From positions 1 to 59,941 of the forward strand of contig JAEWRF010000228.1 of assembly GCA_023460155.1 (NCBI GenBank): a stretch of 59,941 nt of DNA. The letters are read 5' to 3'. Shown here piece by piece: positions 43,145 through 52,579 of this stretch. A program made the position numbers and the translations under genes. Within the stretch, counting starts at the first letter, position 1, and each line of letters begins with the position of its first letter. The notes under the pieces are model-generated. The model was not told where the DNA came from. It made no database searches and saw only the letters and a list, made by a program, of their open reading frames with translations. Origin of the DNA: Bacillota bacterium (GTDB lineage Bacteria; Bacillota; Clostridia; Oscillospirales; Acutalibacteraceae).

Positions 43145-45895
43145 ATGAGCAATAATATTCTGACCGCTTTTTTCGGCAACTACAGCCGACGTGAAATCAA
43201 GCGGATCCAGCCGCTGTGCAGGGAAGTTCTGGACCTGGAGGACCGCTACAAGCAAATGAGCGACGAGGAACTCAAGGCGCAGACTCCCGCCCTGAAGGCC
43301 CGGCTGGAAGAGGGCGCAACCCTCGACGACATTCTGCCGGACGCCTTCGCCGTCTGCCGCGAAGCCTCCGACCGCGTGCTGGGCATGCGGCACTTCCCGG
43401 TGCAGATTCTCGGCGGCATCGTCCTGCATCAGGGCCGCATCTCCGAAATGAAGACCGGCGAAGGAAAAACGCTGGTGGCGACTCTGCCGGCCTACCTGAA
43501 CGCCCTTTCGGGCAAAGGGGTTCACATCGTCACGGTCAACGATTACCTGGCACGCCGCGACTCCGAGTGGATGGGCAAAATCTACCGGTTCCTCGGTTTA
43601 ACCGTCGGCCTGATCGTCCACGACCTGGACAACGACCAGCGCAAAGCGGCCTACGGCTCCGACATTACCTACGGCACGAACAACGAGTTCGGGTTCGATT
43701 ACCTGCGTGACAACATGGTCATCTATCAGGAGCAGAAGGTGCAGCGCGGCCACAATTACGCCATCGTCGACGAAGTCGACTCTATCCTGATCGATGAGGC
43801 GCGCACACCGCTCATCATTTCCGGCCAGGGCGAAAAATCCACGGAGATGTACACCATCGCCGACCACTTCGCCAAATCCCTCCGCTGCGTGAAGGTGGCG
43901 GAGCTGAACGAAAAGGAAGACAACGACGAGCTTTATCAGGACGCCGATTACATTGTGGACGAGAAGGCGAAAACCGCCACTCTGACGCGCGCGGGCGTGA
44001 AAAAGACCGAGACGTTCTTCAAAATCGACAACCTGACCGACGCCGAGAACATCAACATCCAGCATTACGTCAACCAGGCCATTAAGGCGCGCGGCGTCAT
44101 GCAGCGGGATATCGACTACGTCGTCAAGGACGGCGAAGTTCTCATCGTCGACGAGTTCACCGGCCGCCTGATGTACGGCCGCCGCTACAACGAAGGCCTG
44201 CACCAGGCCATCGAGGCGAAGGAGGGCGTCACCGTCGCGCACGAGAGCAAGACGCTTGCCGACATCACCTTCCAGAACTACTTCCGCATGTACGCGAAGC
44301 TCTCCGGCATGACGGGCACAGCCATGACGGAGGAAGCCGAATTCCGCGAAATCTATAAGCTGGACGTCATCGAGGTTCCCACGAACAAGCCGATGATCCG
44401 TCAGGATCTGCCGGACATCGTCTACAAGACGGAGGCGGCGAAGTTCAACGCGGTCATCGAGGACATCATCGAACACCATAAATCCGGGCAGCCGGTTCTG
44501 GTGGGCACCATTTCGATTGAAAAATCGGAGGTGCTGAGCTCTCTGCTGAAAAAACAGGGCGTTCCGCATGAGGTGCTGAACGCGAAGTTCCACGACAAGG
44601 AAGCGCAGATCGTCGCACAGGCCGGCCGGAAGAACGCCGTAACCATCGCGACGAACATGGCCGGACGCGGCACCGACATCGTGCTGGGCGGCAACTCGGA
44701 ATACATGGCAAAAGCGGAAATGCGCAAGCAGGGCTTTACGGAGGAACTGATTGCCGAGGCCGACGCGCACTCCGATACCGACAACGAAGAAATCCTCGGG
44801 GCCCGCGAAACCTTCCGGGTCCTCGATGAAAAATACAAGGAACAAACCAAAGCCGAGGCGGAGGAGGTCCGGGCTGCCGGCGGGCTTTACATCATCGGCA
44901 CCGAGCGGCACGAATCCCGCCGCATCGACAACCAGCTGCGCGGCCGTTCCGGCCGTCAGGGCGACCCCGGCATGAGCCGGTTCTACATCTCGCTGGAAGA
45001 CGACCTGATGCGCCTCTTCGGCGGCGACCGCATCACCGCACTGATGGAGCGCCTCAAGGTGGAGGAAAACGTTCCGATCGAAGCCAAGATGCTCTCCGGC
45101 ACCATTGAAAGTGCCCAGCGCAAGATTGAGGGCCGGAACTTCGGCATCCGCAAAAACGTGCTGCAGTTCGACGACGTCATGAACCGCCAGCGCGAGATCA
45201 TCTACGGGCAGCGCGATCAGGTTCTGAACGGTGAAAACCTGAAGGAACAGATTCTGAAAATGATCGAACAGGCAATCAACGACCAGACCTTCACCTTCCT
45301 GCCGAAGGAAGCCGAGCGCGAAACCTGGAACCTGCAGGGCCTGCGCGACCACTATATGGGCTGGCTGATCGGCCCGGAGGACCTCGTCTATACCGAAGAG
45401 GAAAAGGTCCGTCTGGAGCCGGAGGACGTTGCGAAGGATCTGTACGCGAAAGCGGAAGAACTTTACGAGAAGCGCGAAGCCGCCTTCACCCCTGAAATCA
45501 CCCGCGAGCTGGAGCGCGTGGTGATGCTCAAGAACGTGGATACCGAGTGGATGGATCACATCGACGCCATGGAGGAGCTGCAGAAGGGCATCCGCCTGCG
45601 CGCCTACGGCCAGAAGGATCCGGTCGTCGAGTACCGCATCGAGGGCTTCGACATGTTCGACGCCATGATTGCCCGCATCCGCGAGAACACGGCCCGCATG
45701 ATCCTGACCGTGCAGATCCGCACCTCGGAGGAACCGAAGCGCGAACAGGTGGCCCAGCCCACAACGACGAGCGGCGGCGACGGCTCTGAGGCCAACACCC
45801 CCGTGCGCAAGGGCAAAAAGCCCGGCCGGAACGATCCCTGCCCCTGCGGCAGCGGCAAAAAGTACAAAAAGTGCTGCGGCCGGAACGAAGCCTGA
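43145..45895 (+). CDS. secA: Protein translocase subunit SecA
   Basis: SecA is the ATPase that pushes unfolded preproteins through SecYEG. The 916-residue protein is complete. Visible parts are the Walker A motif MKTGEGKTLVA, the DEVDSILIDEARTPL box, the preprotein-crosslinking domain, the second motor domain (TNMAGRGTDIVLGG, QLRGRSGRQGDPG) and the C-terminal zinc-binding SEC-C tail CPCGSGKKYKKCC, which contacts SecB or the ribosome in other bacteria. It starts at ATG 43145 behind GAGGTGA. It is monocistronic, with its own terminator. Confidence 0.99.
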   Translation: MSNNILTAFFGNYSRREIKRIQPLCREVLDLEDRYKQMSDEELKAQTPALKARLEEGATLDDILPDAFAVCREASDRVLGMRHFPVQILGGIVLHQGRISEMKTGEGKTLVATLPAYLNALSGKGVHIVTVNDYLARRDSEWMGKIYRFLGLTVGLIVHDLDNDQRKAAYGSDITYGTNNEFGFDYLRDNMVIYQEQKVQRGHNYAIVDEVDSILIDEARTPLIISGQGEKSTEMYTIADHFAKSLRCVKVAELNEKEDNDELYQDADYIVDEKAKTATLTRAGVKKTETFFKIDNLTDAENINIQHYVNQAIKARGVMQRDIDYVVKDGEVLIVDEFTGRLMYGRRYNEGLHQAIEAKEGVTVAHESKTLADITFQNYFRMYAKLSGMTGTAMTEEAEFREIYKLDVIEVPTNKPMIRQDLPDIVYKTEAAKFNAVIEDIIEHHKSGQPVLVGTISIEKSEVLSSLLKKQGVPHEVLNAKFHDKEAQIVAQAGRKNAVTIATNMAGRGTDIVLGGNSEYMAKAEMRKQGFTEELIAEADAHSDTDNEEILGARETFRVLDEKYKEQTKAEAEEVRAAGGLYIIGTERHESRRIDNQLRGRSGRQGDPGMSRFYISLEDDLMRLFGGDRITALMERLKVEENVPIEAKMLSGTIESAQRKIEGRNFGIRKNVLQFDDVMNRQREIIYGQRDQVLNGENLKEQILKMIEQAINDQTFTFLPKEAERETWNLQGLRDHYMGWLIGPEDLVYTEEEKVRLEPEDVAKDLYAKAEELYEKREAAFTPEITRELERVVMLKNVDTEWMDHIDAMEELQKGIRLRAYGQKDPVVEYRIEGFDMFDAMIARIRENTARMILTVQIRTSEEPKREQVAQPTTTSGGDGSEANTPVRKGKKPGRNDPCPCGSGKKYKKCCGRNEA

Positions 45896-45914
45896 TTTCT
45901 CCCGAACTAATTTG

Positions 45915-45942
45915 CCGCCGTGTCTTAAGACACGGCGGTTTT
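45915..45942 (+). terminator. secA terminator
   Basis: A perfect palindrome CCGCCGTGTCTT/AAGACACGGCGG (45915-45938) is followed by TTTT. Confidence 0.9.
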
Positions 45943-45947
45943 CCATG

Positions 45948-45979
45948 CAAAAAAACGGCTGAGGAAAAATCCCCAGCCG
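45948..45979 (-). terminator. Terminator of the phosphohexomutase gene
   Basis: On the minus strand CGGCTG (45979-45974) pairs with CAGCCG (45961-45956), and a run of T follows at once (45955-45949). Confidence 0.82.
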
Positions 45980-45996
45980 CTCATAATTTTACCGGA

Positions 45997-47694
45997 TTAT
46001 TGAATTCCAAGGGCCGACGGAACAGCCGCGCGCAGCTTTTCGATCACCGCGAGGGAGGCTTCCTTCGTTTCGGCCTTGCCGGAGAGGTAGACCTTGATCT
46101 TCGGCTCGGTGCCGCTCGGGCGGACGATCACCTTGCTGCCGCCGCTCAGGCGGTACTCCAGCACGTTCGACTTCGGCAGATCGATTGTTTCGGTCTTCCC
46201 GCCCTTGCTCTTAACGGAGGCCTCGTAATCGCTCCAGCCCGAAACGGCGTAGCCGGCAATCTCCTTCGGCGCGTCCTTCCGCAGGGAGTCCATAATCGAG
46301 CCCATGCGGATCATGCCGTCCTCGCCCTCGAAGCCGAAGTTCATCAGCGCATTCTCATAATACCCGTGCTTTTTGTAAAGGGCCTCCATCGCGTCCACGA
46401 GGGTAAGGCCGTTTTTCTTGCACTCGTACGCCATCTGGCAGATGAGCATGCTGGCGTCCACGGCGTCCTTGTCCCGCACGTAGCCGCCGGAAAGATAGCC
46501 GTAGCTTTCCTCAAACCCGAACACGTACCGGTCTGCGCCGCCCTCTTTCTCCAACGTGGCGATCTGGTCGCCGATAAATTTGAATCCGGTCAGCACGCGC
46601 CGCAGTTCGATGCCGTATTCCTCCGCGACGGGCGTCGTCATGTCGGTGCTGACGACCGTCGTGACGGCCACCGGGTTTTTCGGCAGGGTGCCGAGCTCTT
46701 TGCGCTTTTTCGCGACGAAGTCAAGCAGAAGCACGCCCACCTCGTTGCCGCTCATCAGCACGAATTTACCGTGCTGATTGACCGCAATGCCGCAGCGGTC
46801 GCAGTCCGGGTCGGTTGCAACCAGCAGGTCCGGCTGCAGCTTTTCGCTCAGCTCCAGGCCCTTCTGAAGAGCCTCGCGGATCTCCGGGTTCGGGAACGGG
46901 CAGGTGGTGAAATTCCCGTCGGGGAATTCCTGCTCCGGCACGACCGTAACGCTGCCGACGCCGATTTCCTTCAGGATGCGCGTCACGCAGACGCGGCCCG
47001 TGCCGTTTAAGGGCGTGTAGACCACCTTGAGCGAATCGCATGGCTCCGTGAAAACGCGCTGCTTCATCACCTCGGCGAGGAACGCGTCGATCACTTCATC
47101 CGGAATCGTGACGATTTTCCCGCTTTTGACGCCTTCTTCATATCCAATCAGTTTAACATCTTTGAAAATGTCCAAGCTGTTGATTTCGGCTAACACGTCG
47201 TCCGCCATTTGGTTCGTGATCTGGCAGCCGTCGCTGCCGTAAACCTTGTAGCCGTTGTACTTGGCCGGGTTGTGGCTCGCGGTCACGCAGATGCCCGCGT
47301 CGCATTTCAGGCGGCGCACCGCCCAGGAAAGCGTGGGCGTGGGCGAAAGCCACGGGTATATGTGAGCGGTAATGCCGTTCGCCGCCAGCACTGCGGCCGC
47401 CTGCTTCGCGAACAGGTCGGACTTGATGCGGCTGTCGTAGGCGATGGCAACCGACGGGTTTTTCCCGTTTTTATTGAGGTAATTGGCGAGCCCCTGCGTC
47501 GCCTTGCGGACGGTATAGACATTCATCCGGTTGGTGCCCGCGCCGATTACTCCGCGCAGACCCCCGGTTCCGAATTCCAGATTGCGGTAAAAGCGGTCGT
47601 TGATCTCTTCGGGCTGCTCCCGTACGGCCTCCAGTTCTTTTTTCAGATCCGGATCGTCCAGTTCCTGATTCAGCCATCTCTCATACTCGGTCAT
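45997..47694 (-). CDS. Phosphoglucomutase / phosphohexomutase
   Basis: The enzyme interconverts hexose 1- and 6-phosphates; in Gram-positives of this type it is usually glucose (PgcA-like), with a possible mannose variant. The 565-residue protein starts at ATG 47694. The active-site Ser lies in CVTASHNPAKYNGYKVYG, the metal loop is DPDCDR, the sugar-binding loop is FGFEESYGYL and the phosphate loop is RPSGTEPKIK. It would feed glucose 1-phosphate from the Leloir pathway of this window into glycolysis. The gene stands alone. Confidence 0.94.
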   Translation of the reverse strand: MTEYERWLNQELDDPDLKKELEAVREQPEEINDRFYRNLEFGTGGLRGVIGAGTNRMNVYTVRKATQGLANYLNKNGKNPSVAIAYDSRIKSDLFAKQAAAVLAANGITAHIYPWLSPTPTLSWAVRRLKCDAGICVTASHNPAKYNGYKVYGSDGCQITNQMADDVLAEINSLDIFKDVKLIGYEEGVKSGKIVTIPDEVIDAFLAEVMKQRVFTEPCDSLKVVYTPLNGTGRVCVTRILKEIGVGSVTVVPEQEFPDGNFTTCPFPNPEIREALQKGLELSEKLQPDLLVATDPDCDRCGIAVNQHGKFVLMSGNEVGVLLLDFVAKKRKELGTLPKNPVAVTTVVSTDMTTPVAEEYGIELRRVLTGFKFIGDQIATLEKEGGADRYVFGFEESYGYLSGGYVRDKDAVDASMLICQMAYECKKNGLTLVDAMEALYKKHGYYENALMNFGFEGEDGMIRMGSIMDSLRKDAPKEIAGYAVSGWSDYEASVKSKGGKTETIDLPKSNVLEYRLSGGSKVIVRPSGTEPKIKVYLSGKAETKEASLAVIEKLRAAVPSALGIQ

Positions 47695-47765
47695 CGTATC
47701 CAGTTCCTTTCGTCAACTGATTCAAAATCCACCTAAAGATTACCATTCGGCGGCCTGCGTGTCAA

Positions 47766-48230
47766 TCAGATTTTCACAATGCCGGTCACGATGCCCGCGC
47801 CGGTGATATCCAGGATGCCGTATGTGCCCTCCGCGCCGCACAGGCTGCCGGGGTTCATGATGTAGAGGCCCCCGCAGTATTCCGTCACACTCCGGTGCGT
47901 GTGGCCGAACAGGAGCACATCCGCATTTTTCCGCCGCGCCGCCGCAATCAGCTCCTCCGTGCCGTACTTCACGTTATAAGTATTACCATGCGTATAGAAT
48001 ATATTTTTGCCGAGGAAAGTTTGCTGCCCTTCGAGCGGGAGACCGCCGCCCCAGTCGCAGTTTCCGCGCACCAGAAAAAACTTTTTCTCGGGGAATTTCT
48101 CCCGCATTTCCAGAGCTTCGTCGGCGCCGTCGCCGAGGTGGATCACTGCCTCCGCCTCCGGCTGCCGAAGGATCGCCTCGCGGAGCGCAAAGCGGTCGCG
48201 GTGGGTATCGGATACGACCAGAATTCTCAC
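47766..48230 (-). CDS. YfcE/MJ0936-type metallophosphoesterase
   Basis: The protein has 154 residues from GTG 48230 (RILVVSDTHRDR), six bases after GGGAGG; the longer frame upstream overlaps divergent genes and is rejected. Metal-binding motifs are SDTH, LGDGADE, RGNCD, THGNTY and FGHTH, the full set of the calcineurin-like YfcE family. Relatives act on phosphodiesters in vitro; the natural substrate is unknown. It is divergent from the three-gene unknown operon, with starts only 75 bp apart. Confidence 0.92.
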   Translation of the reverse strand: MRILVVSDTHRDRFALREAILRQPEAEAVIHLGDGADEALEMREKFPEKKFFLVRGNCDWGGGLPLEGQQTFLGKNIFYTHGNTYNVKYGTEELIAAARRKNADVLLFGHTHRSVTEYCGGLYIMNPGSLCGAEGTYGILDITGAGIVTGIVKI

Positions 48231-48304
48231 AGGATGCCTCCCTTGCACGCCGGGCGGGTATATCCGGAATGCATTCCACATAAATATGATTCGGGGTGAT
48301 GAAT

Positions 48305-48478
48305 ATGCCGCAAAACGGGGAAATGAGCCCGGAGCTTCTCGAAGCGCTGGCCTCGAAGCTTGGGCCGGAGGACAAAAAACTTCTGCAGTCGCTTCTTTCC
48401 GACCGCGACGCCTGCCAGAAGATCCTGAACACACCGGAGGCGCAGCAGCTGCTCCGGAAATTCAAGGGAGGAAAATAA
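48305..48478 (+). CDS. Small helical protein, function unknown (operon gene 1)
   Basis: The protein has 57 residues from ATG 48305 (MPQNGEMSPELLEALASKLG), six bases after GGGGTG; ATG 48299 or GTG 48296 would add a few residues. It is almost entirely helical and charged, with LGPEDKKLLQSLLSD and PEAQQLLRKFKGGK. The next gene starts directly after its stop, so the two are coupled. I do not recognise a family. The three-gene operon looks like those of clostridial spore-associated proteins, but that is only an impression. Confidence 0.68.
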   Translation: MPQNGEMSPELLEALASKLGPEDKKLLQSLLSDRDACQKILNTPEAQQLLRKFKGGK

Positions 48479-48934
48479 ATGGATGACCTCGCCTCCAGGC
48501 TTGGCGAACTGCTCGGCAACCCGGAGAGCCTGGAGAGGATCAAGGCCCTGGCCGGAATGCTGGGCGGCGGCGAAACCGCTCCGCTTCCGGCACAGGAAGC
48601 CCCTGCGCAGAGTGCTCCAAAGCCCGCCGAACCTTCCTTCGGTCCGGAGGGCATGGAAAAGTTGCGGGCTTTGGCCGGCATGCTGGGCGGAGCCGCGCAG
48701 AGTTCCCCGTCTTCCGCACAAAGCGCCCCGGAGCCGGACGCCGACATGATGGGGATGGTGATGAGGCTGGCGCCCATGCTTTCCCGCGCCCGTCAGGAAG
48801 ACGACAGCACACGGCTGCTGCGCGCACTTCGGCCGTTTTTGGGCGAAGCGAGGAGAAAGAAGCTGGATGAAGCGATTAAGCTCATGCAGTTGGTCCGCAT
48901 GGTCCCGTTCCTGCGGGGCAGCGGCCTGTTCTGA
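48479..48934 (+). CDS. Repeat-containing helical protein, function unknown (operon gene 2)
   Basis: The 151-residue protein contains two copies of a short unit, (L/M)E(R/K)(I/L)(K/R)ALAGMLGG at about residues 18-31 and 58-71, separated by an Ala/Pro-rich linker. A basic helical C-terminus follows (RLLRALRPFLGEARRKKLDEAIKLM). There is no signal peptide or clear membrane helix. It begins at the base after the stop of gene 1 and ends 11 bp before gene 3. No known family is assigned. Confidence 0.7.
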   Translation: MDDLASRLGELLGNPESLERIKALAGMLGGGETAPLPAQEAPAQSAPKPAEPSFGPEGMEKLRALAGMLGGAAQSSPSSAQSAPEPDADMMGMVMRLAPMLSRARQEDDSTRLLRALRPFLGEARRKKLDEAIKLMQLVRMVPFLRGSGLF

Positions 48935-48945
48935 GGTGGAATTTC

Positions 48946-49353
48946 ATGGCTGAAAACCGAAACGAAGAAACATACAACATGCAGAGCCTGCAGCAGGACG
49001 CCATCCGCCGCGCGCGGGAGATGCAGGCACGGGCGCGTTTTCCCTCAGGCTACATGCCGGTCTCCGCGGTACAGCACGAAGAGCCGCACCCGCACACCGA
49101 GGAAATGCCGGTGAATACCCGCGCGCCCGAGCCTCCCCGCCAAAGCGGCGGAAACTCGCCCGCACGCCCCGAACCGCCCAGACCGGCCCCGCCGCCGGAG
49201 GAGGAGCCTATGCCCGAAAAATTTGCCGGCGGCGCGCTCGATTTTCTGCTGAAGGACAGCGAAAAAACGCTCATTCTCGTTCTCATGCTCATCCTTCTGG
49301 AGGAAAAAACGGACTCTTCGCTGATTTTCGCCCTGATGTATCTGGTTATTTAA
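48946..49353 (+). CDS. Proline-rich protein with hydrophobic C-terminus (operon gene 3)
   Basis: The 135-residue protein starts at ATG 48946 behind GAGGTGG. Its first half is polar with a Gln/Arg-rich helix, its middle is Pro/Glu-rich, and its last 40 residues form a hydrophobic block (LDFLLKDSEKTLILVLMLILL, then EEKTDSSLIFALMYLVI). Similar hydrophobic C-terminal blocks with D/E/K breaks occur in small clostridial proteins of unknown function. It may be membrane-associated. It faces the next gene, with only eight bases between the two stops. Confidence 0.68.
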   Translation: MAENRNEETYNMQSLQQDAIRRAREMQARARFPSGYMPVSAVQHEEPHPHTEEMPVNTRAPEPPRQSGGNSPARPEPPRPAPPPEEEPMPEKFAGGALDFLLKDSEKTLILVLMLILLEEKTDSSLIFALMYLVI

Positions 49354-49361
49354 ACGCAGAG

Positions 49362-50285
49362 CTATCCGTCCGACTTCCGGACGGCGTAGATATACTGCTT
49401 TTGGGTGGAAGGGTCGGTCTTGAGGACATAATCCATATATTTCGTCGGCTTCGGCACCGCGCCGGAGCTGACCGCCGCGCCGGACTGCGCGCGCGTCCGG
49501 TCACTGGGCGGAACGTAACCGACATGCACGACGGTTGCGTCGCCCTCTTTTTTTGCATACTCCGAATAAGGCACGTAGGTGCTGTCCAGCGAATACAGTG
49601 AGACATGGAACTGCGCCTTTGCGGAATCATACTTGAAGAAGGACTCCGAAGCCGGATTCTGCGGCTGGAGGCGGCAGTCCGGCCCGAACAGCTCGCGGCA
49701 AGCCGACGCCACGTCGCCCAGCGGGACAAGCGTCCACCCGGCGTCGTCGTAGGAAGTGTAATTCGTCCCGTTTGTGGCGAGAGCCTGCCACAGGGAAGCG
49801 TTTAAAACGAACTCCGGGTCCGCCTTCTCCGGCGAAGCAAACGGTGCCGGGTCCTGCGCCACCGCGATGGTCAGCATGCGGTCGTAGGCACGCAGCTTGG
49901 AGTCATCCGTCAGCGCGGCGTGGATTTTCCCGCCCACCGCCGCCGCAAGGAAGCCCACGCCGCAGAGCGCGAGCAACAGGACAACGGTGCCGACAAATAT
50001 GCCGTAGCCGTGCTTCCCGCGCCGCCGGGCCTTCGGCTTTTCGTCGAACGGCCCCGGCTCCGGGCCGAGCCCGTCGTCCCATTTGGAGAGCAACTGCTCC
50101 CCTTGACCGGATTCGCCCTCCGGCAGGAAGTCGTCCACCTCGGTCTCAGCCGGAAGCCGTTCCTCCGGCTCCGGCGGCAGGGCCGCCTTCCGGGGCTCCG
50201 GCTTCGGTTTCTTTTTTTCCTGCGCGTGTACGCTGCGGTAATCGGCCGAATAACCGCCGATATCCTTGTTGGAATCTTCGCTCAT
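49362..50285 (-). CDS. Uncharacterised single-pass membrane protein
   Basis: The 307-residue protein has a charged, Pro/Glu-rich cytoplasmic part (about residues 1-90), one membrane helix (GIFVGTVVLLLALCGVGFLAA, about 95-116) and an extracellular domain of about 185 residues with ASLWQALATNGTNYTSYDDAGW, VASACRELFGPDCRLQP and HVSLYSLDSTYVPYSEYAKK. Two Cys in the outer domain might form a disulfide. No family is recognised. It starts at ATG 50285 behind AGGGGG and lies just downstream of proA. Confidence 0.72.
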   Translation of the reverse strand: MSEDSNKDIGGYSADYRSVHAQEKKKPKPEPRKAALPPEPEERLPAETEVDDFLPEGESGQGEQLLSKWDDGLGPEPGPFDEKPKARRRGKHGYGIFVGTVVLLLALCGVGFLAAAVGGKIHAALTDDSKLRAYDRMLTIAVAQDPAPFASPEKADPEFVLNASLWQALATNGTNYTSYDDAGWTLVPLGDVASACRELFGPDCRLQPQNPASESFFKYDSAKAQFHVSLYSLDSTYVPYSEYAKKEGDATVVHVGYVPPSDRTRAQSGAAVSSGAVPKPTKYMDYVLKTDPSTQKQYIYAVRKSDG

Positions 50286-50304
50286 CCGACCATTCCCCCT
50301 TTTT

Positions 50305-51549
50305 TTATCGAATCTGCCCGTTGCCGCGGATCACGAACTTGGTGGAGGTCAGCTCCCCTGCCCCCATCGGGCCGCGCGCGTGCAGCTTCTGCGTCGAAAT
50401 TCCGATCTCCGCGCCGAGGCCGAACACGCCGCCGTCCGTAAAACGCGTGGAGGCGTTTACATAGACCGCAGCGGAATCCACCTCCGCGGCGAACCGCTCC
50501 GCGTTCTCATAGCTTTGGGTGAGGATTACCTCGCTGTGGCCGCTGGAGTACTTCGCGATGTGGGCGAGCGCCTCCTCGAGGCTGTCCACCACCTTCACGG
50601 CGAGGATATAGTCGTCATACTCGGTCGCCCAATCCTCCTCCGAAGCGGGCACGACACCCGCGCCGAGGATCGCCCGCGTCCGCTCGCAGCCGCGCAGTTC
50701 CACGTTCTTTTCCGCCAGCTTCGCCGCGATGGCAGGTAGCGCGGTTTGGGCGATATCCCGGTGAACCAACAGCGTCTCAATGGCGTTGCAGACGGAAGGA
50801 CGCGATGTTTTTGCGTTAAATACGACCGAAACCGCCGTCGAAAGATCCGCCGAGGCATCCACAAACGCGTGGCAGTTGCCCCAGCCCGTTTCAATGACCG
50901 GAACGCGGGAGTTTTCCACCACTGATTTGATCAGTCCCCTCCCGCCGCGCGGAATCAGAACGTCGAGGTATCCCCTGAGGCGCATCAGCTCCACCGCGGA
51001 TTCCCGGGAGGTATCCTTTATAAGCTGAATGCAGTCCTCCGGCAGCCCCGCTTCCTTTGCCGCCGCGCGCATTGCATCGGCGACGGCGGTGTTGGAGTGA
51101 ATCGCTTCTTTTCCGCCGCGCAGGATCACCGCGTTGCCGGCCTTCAGACAGAGAACGGCCGCGTCGGAGGTCACGTTCGGGCGCGCCTCGTAGATGATGC
51201 CAATCACGCCGAGCGGAACGCGGACCTGTTCGATCCGCAGACCGTTGGGGCGCACTCCTCCGGACACAATTTCGCCGATCGGGTCCTTCTGCGCTGCGAC
51301 GGCGCGGATCCCCCCGGCCATCTCCCGCACCCGCCGCTCCGTCAGGGTCAGCCGGTCCAGCAATGCCTCGCTCATCCCGTTTGCGCGCGCGGCTTCCGTA
51401 TCCAGCCGGTTCGCCTCCAGAATCTCCGGCAGGGCCTGCTCCAGTGCGAGCGCCATCTTCTGCAGCGCCGCGTCCTTCAGGGGGCCGGCCTGCGCGAGAA
51501 AGCGCGCGGCTTCTCTGGCATTCTTACCCATTGCTTCCAGTTGAGTCAT
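50305..51549 (-). CDS. proA: Gamma-glutamyl phosphate reductase
   Basis: ProA reduces glutamyl 5-phosphate to the semialdehyde in proline synthesis. The 414-residue protein belongs to the aldehyde-dehydrogenase fold. Typical segments are YEARPNVTSDAAVLCLKAGNAVILRGGKEA, the catalytic Cys in RPSVCNAIETLLVH, the block RGLIKSVVENSRVPVIETG and RFTDGGVFGLGAEIGISTQKLHARGPMG. It starts at ATG 51549 behind GGGGG, 41 bp after proB. Confidence 0.97.
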   Translation of the reverse strand: MTQLEAMGKNAREAARFLAQAGPLKDAALQKMALALEQALPEILEANRLDTEAARANGMSEALLDRLTLTERRVREMAGGIRAVAAQKDPIGEIVSGGVRPNGLRIEQVRVPLGVIGIIYEARPNVTSDAAVLCLKAGNAVILRGGKEAIHSNTAVADAMRAAAKEAGLPEDCIQLIKDTSRESAVELMRLRGYLDVLIPRGGRGLIKSVVENSRVPVIETGWGNCHAFVDASADLSTAVSVVFNAKTSRPSVCNAIETLLVHRDIAQTALPAIAAKLAEKNVELRGCERTRAILGAGVVPASEEDWATEYDDYILAVKVVDSLEEALAHIAKYSSGHSEVILTQSYENAERFAAEVDSAAVYVNASTRFTDGGVFGLGAEIGISTQKLHARGPMGAGELTSTKFVIRGNGQIR

Positions 51550-51590
51550 AAATAAACCCCCATTTAGTTGAGCGATGCTTTATTATTATC

Positions 51591-52391
51591 TTATCGCGGC
51601 GAACCGCAGAAAAAGGTCCCAATTTGCACCCCATCGAACAGGTCGTACAGTTTTTCCGGGGCCGCTCCGCTCAGGATGCAGCAGCCGATGCCCGCGCCGT
51701 TTACCGTAGCGGCGGCTTCCACCTTGCTGCGCATTCCGCCTGTTCCGCGGTTCGATCCGGTTCCACCCGCCAGCGCCCGGATTTCCTCGGTCACCTCCGC
51801 CACATAGGGGATCCGCTTCGCGGTGGAGTCGGAGCGCGGGTTCTTATCGTACAGCCCGTCGATATCCGTCAGAATAACCAGCAGATCCGCCCCGACCAGC
51901 TTGGCAACGATTGCGGAGAGCGTGTCGTTGTCGCCGATCTGATTTCCGACCAGCTCGTCGACCGCCACCGTATCATTCTCGTTTACGATCGGGATAATAT
52001 CCATGTGCAGCAGTTCCTGAAAGGTGTTTTCCGTGTTGACGCGGTTGCGCCCGTTCGCAACGTCGTCCCCGGTCAGCAGCACCTGAGCCACCGTGCGGTT
52101 ATACTCGCCGAAAAATTTGTCGTAGGTGAACATCAGCTCGCACTGCCCTACGGCCGCCACCGCCTGCCGCTTTTCAGTCTCCTGCGGGCGTTCCCTGAGC
52201 CCCAGCTTCCCGACCCCGACGCCAATTGCTCCCGACGTGACCAGGATCACCTCTTTGCCCGAGTTCTGCAGGTCGCTCAGCACCCTGCAAAGGCGCTCGA
52301 TGCGCCGCAAATTGAGCTTCCCGCTTTCATAGGTCAGCGTGGACGTGCCAACTTTAACGACAATCCGCTTTGACTGTGTGATGCTCGACAT
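51591..52391 (-). CDS. proB: Glutamate 5-kinase (without PUA domain)
   Basis: ProB phosphorylates glutamate, the first and usually feedback-controlled step of proline synthesis. From ATG 52391, behind GGGAG, it has 266 residues, so only the amino-acid-kinase domain is present and the C-terminal PUA domain of the longer form is missing, as in many Firmicutes. Motifs are RIVVKVGTSTLTYE, VTSGAIGVGVGKL, NENDTVAVDEL, GDNDTLSAIVAKLVGADLLVILTDIDGLY and GTGGMRSKVEAA. It is the first gene of proBA and has its own promoter. Confidence 0.97.
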   Translation of the reverse strand: MSSITQSKRIVVKVGTSTLTYESGKLNLRRIERLCRVLSDLQNSGKEVILVTSGAIGVGVGKLGLRERPQETEKRQAVAAVGQCELMFTYDKFFGEYNRTVAQVLLTGDDVANGRNRVNTENTFQELLHMDIIPIVNENDTVAVDELVGNQIGDNDTLSAIVAKLVGADLLVILTDIDGLYDKNPRSDSTAKRIPYVAEVTEEIRALAGGTGSNRGTGGMRSKVEAAATVNGAGIGCCILSGAAPEKLYDLFDGVQIGTFFCGSPR

Positions 52392-52429
52392 AATCCGACT
52401 CCCTTTGCCCTTCGTCATATTTAGAATTT

Positions 52430-52435
52430 ATTATA
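52430..52435 (-). promoter_or_regulatory. -10 element of proBA
   Basis: On the minus strand the extended -10 TGTTATAAT has its TATAAT at 52435-52430. No good -35 is present at 17 bp. The start codon is about 40 bp away. Confidence 0.68.
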
Positions 52436-52579
52436 ACATAAAACGCCGGGTTGGGGAAGCGATCTTCGTCTACGAAAAAGTTTCAAAATGAGGATTCCCA
52501 AAATAAAGGAATTTTTATCATCGTTTTGTAATCTAACGGTGAACCAAAATTCGGTAAACTCATAACAGGAGGAATAAAC

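Noticed and set aside
43598..45946. 782-codon open frame antisense to secA
   Set aside because: It mirrors secA codon by codon, has no ribosome-binding site or recognisable motif, and arises from the GC-rich codon pattern of secA.
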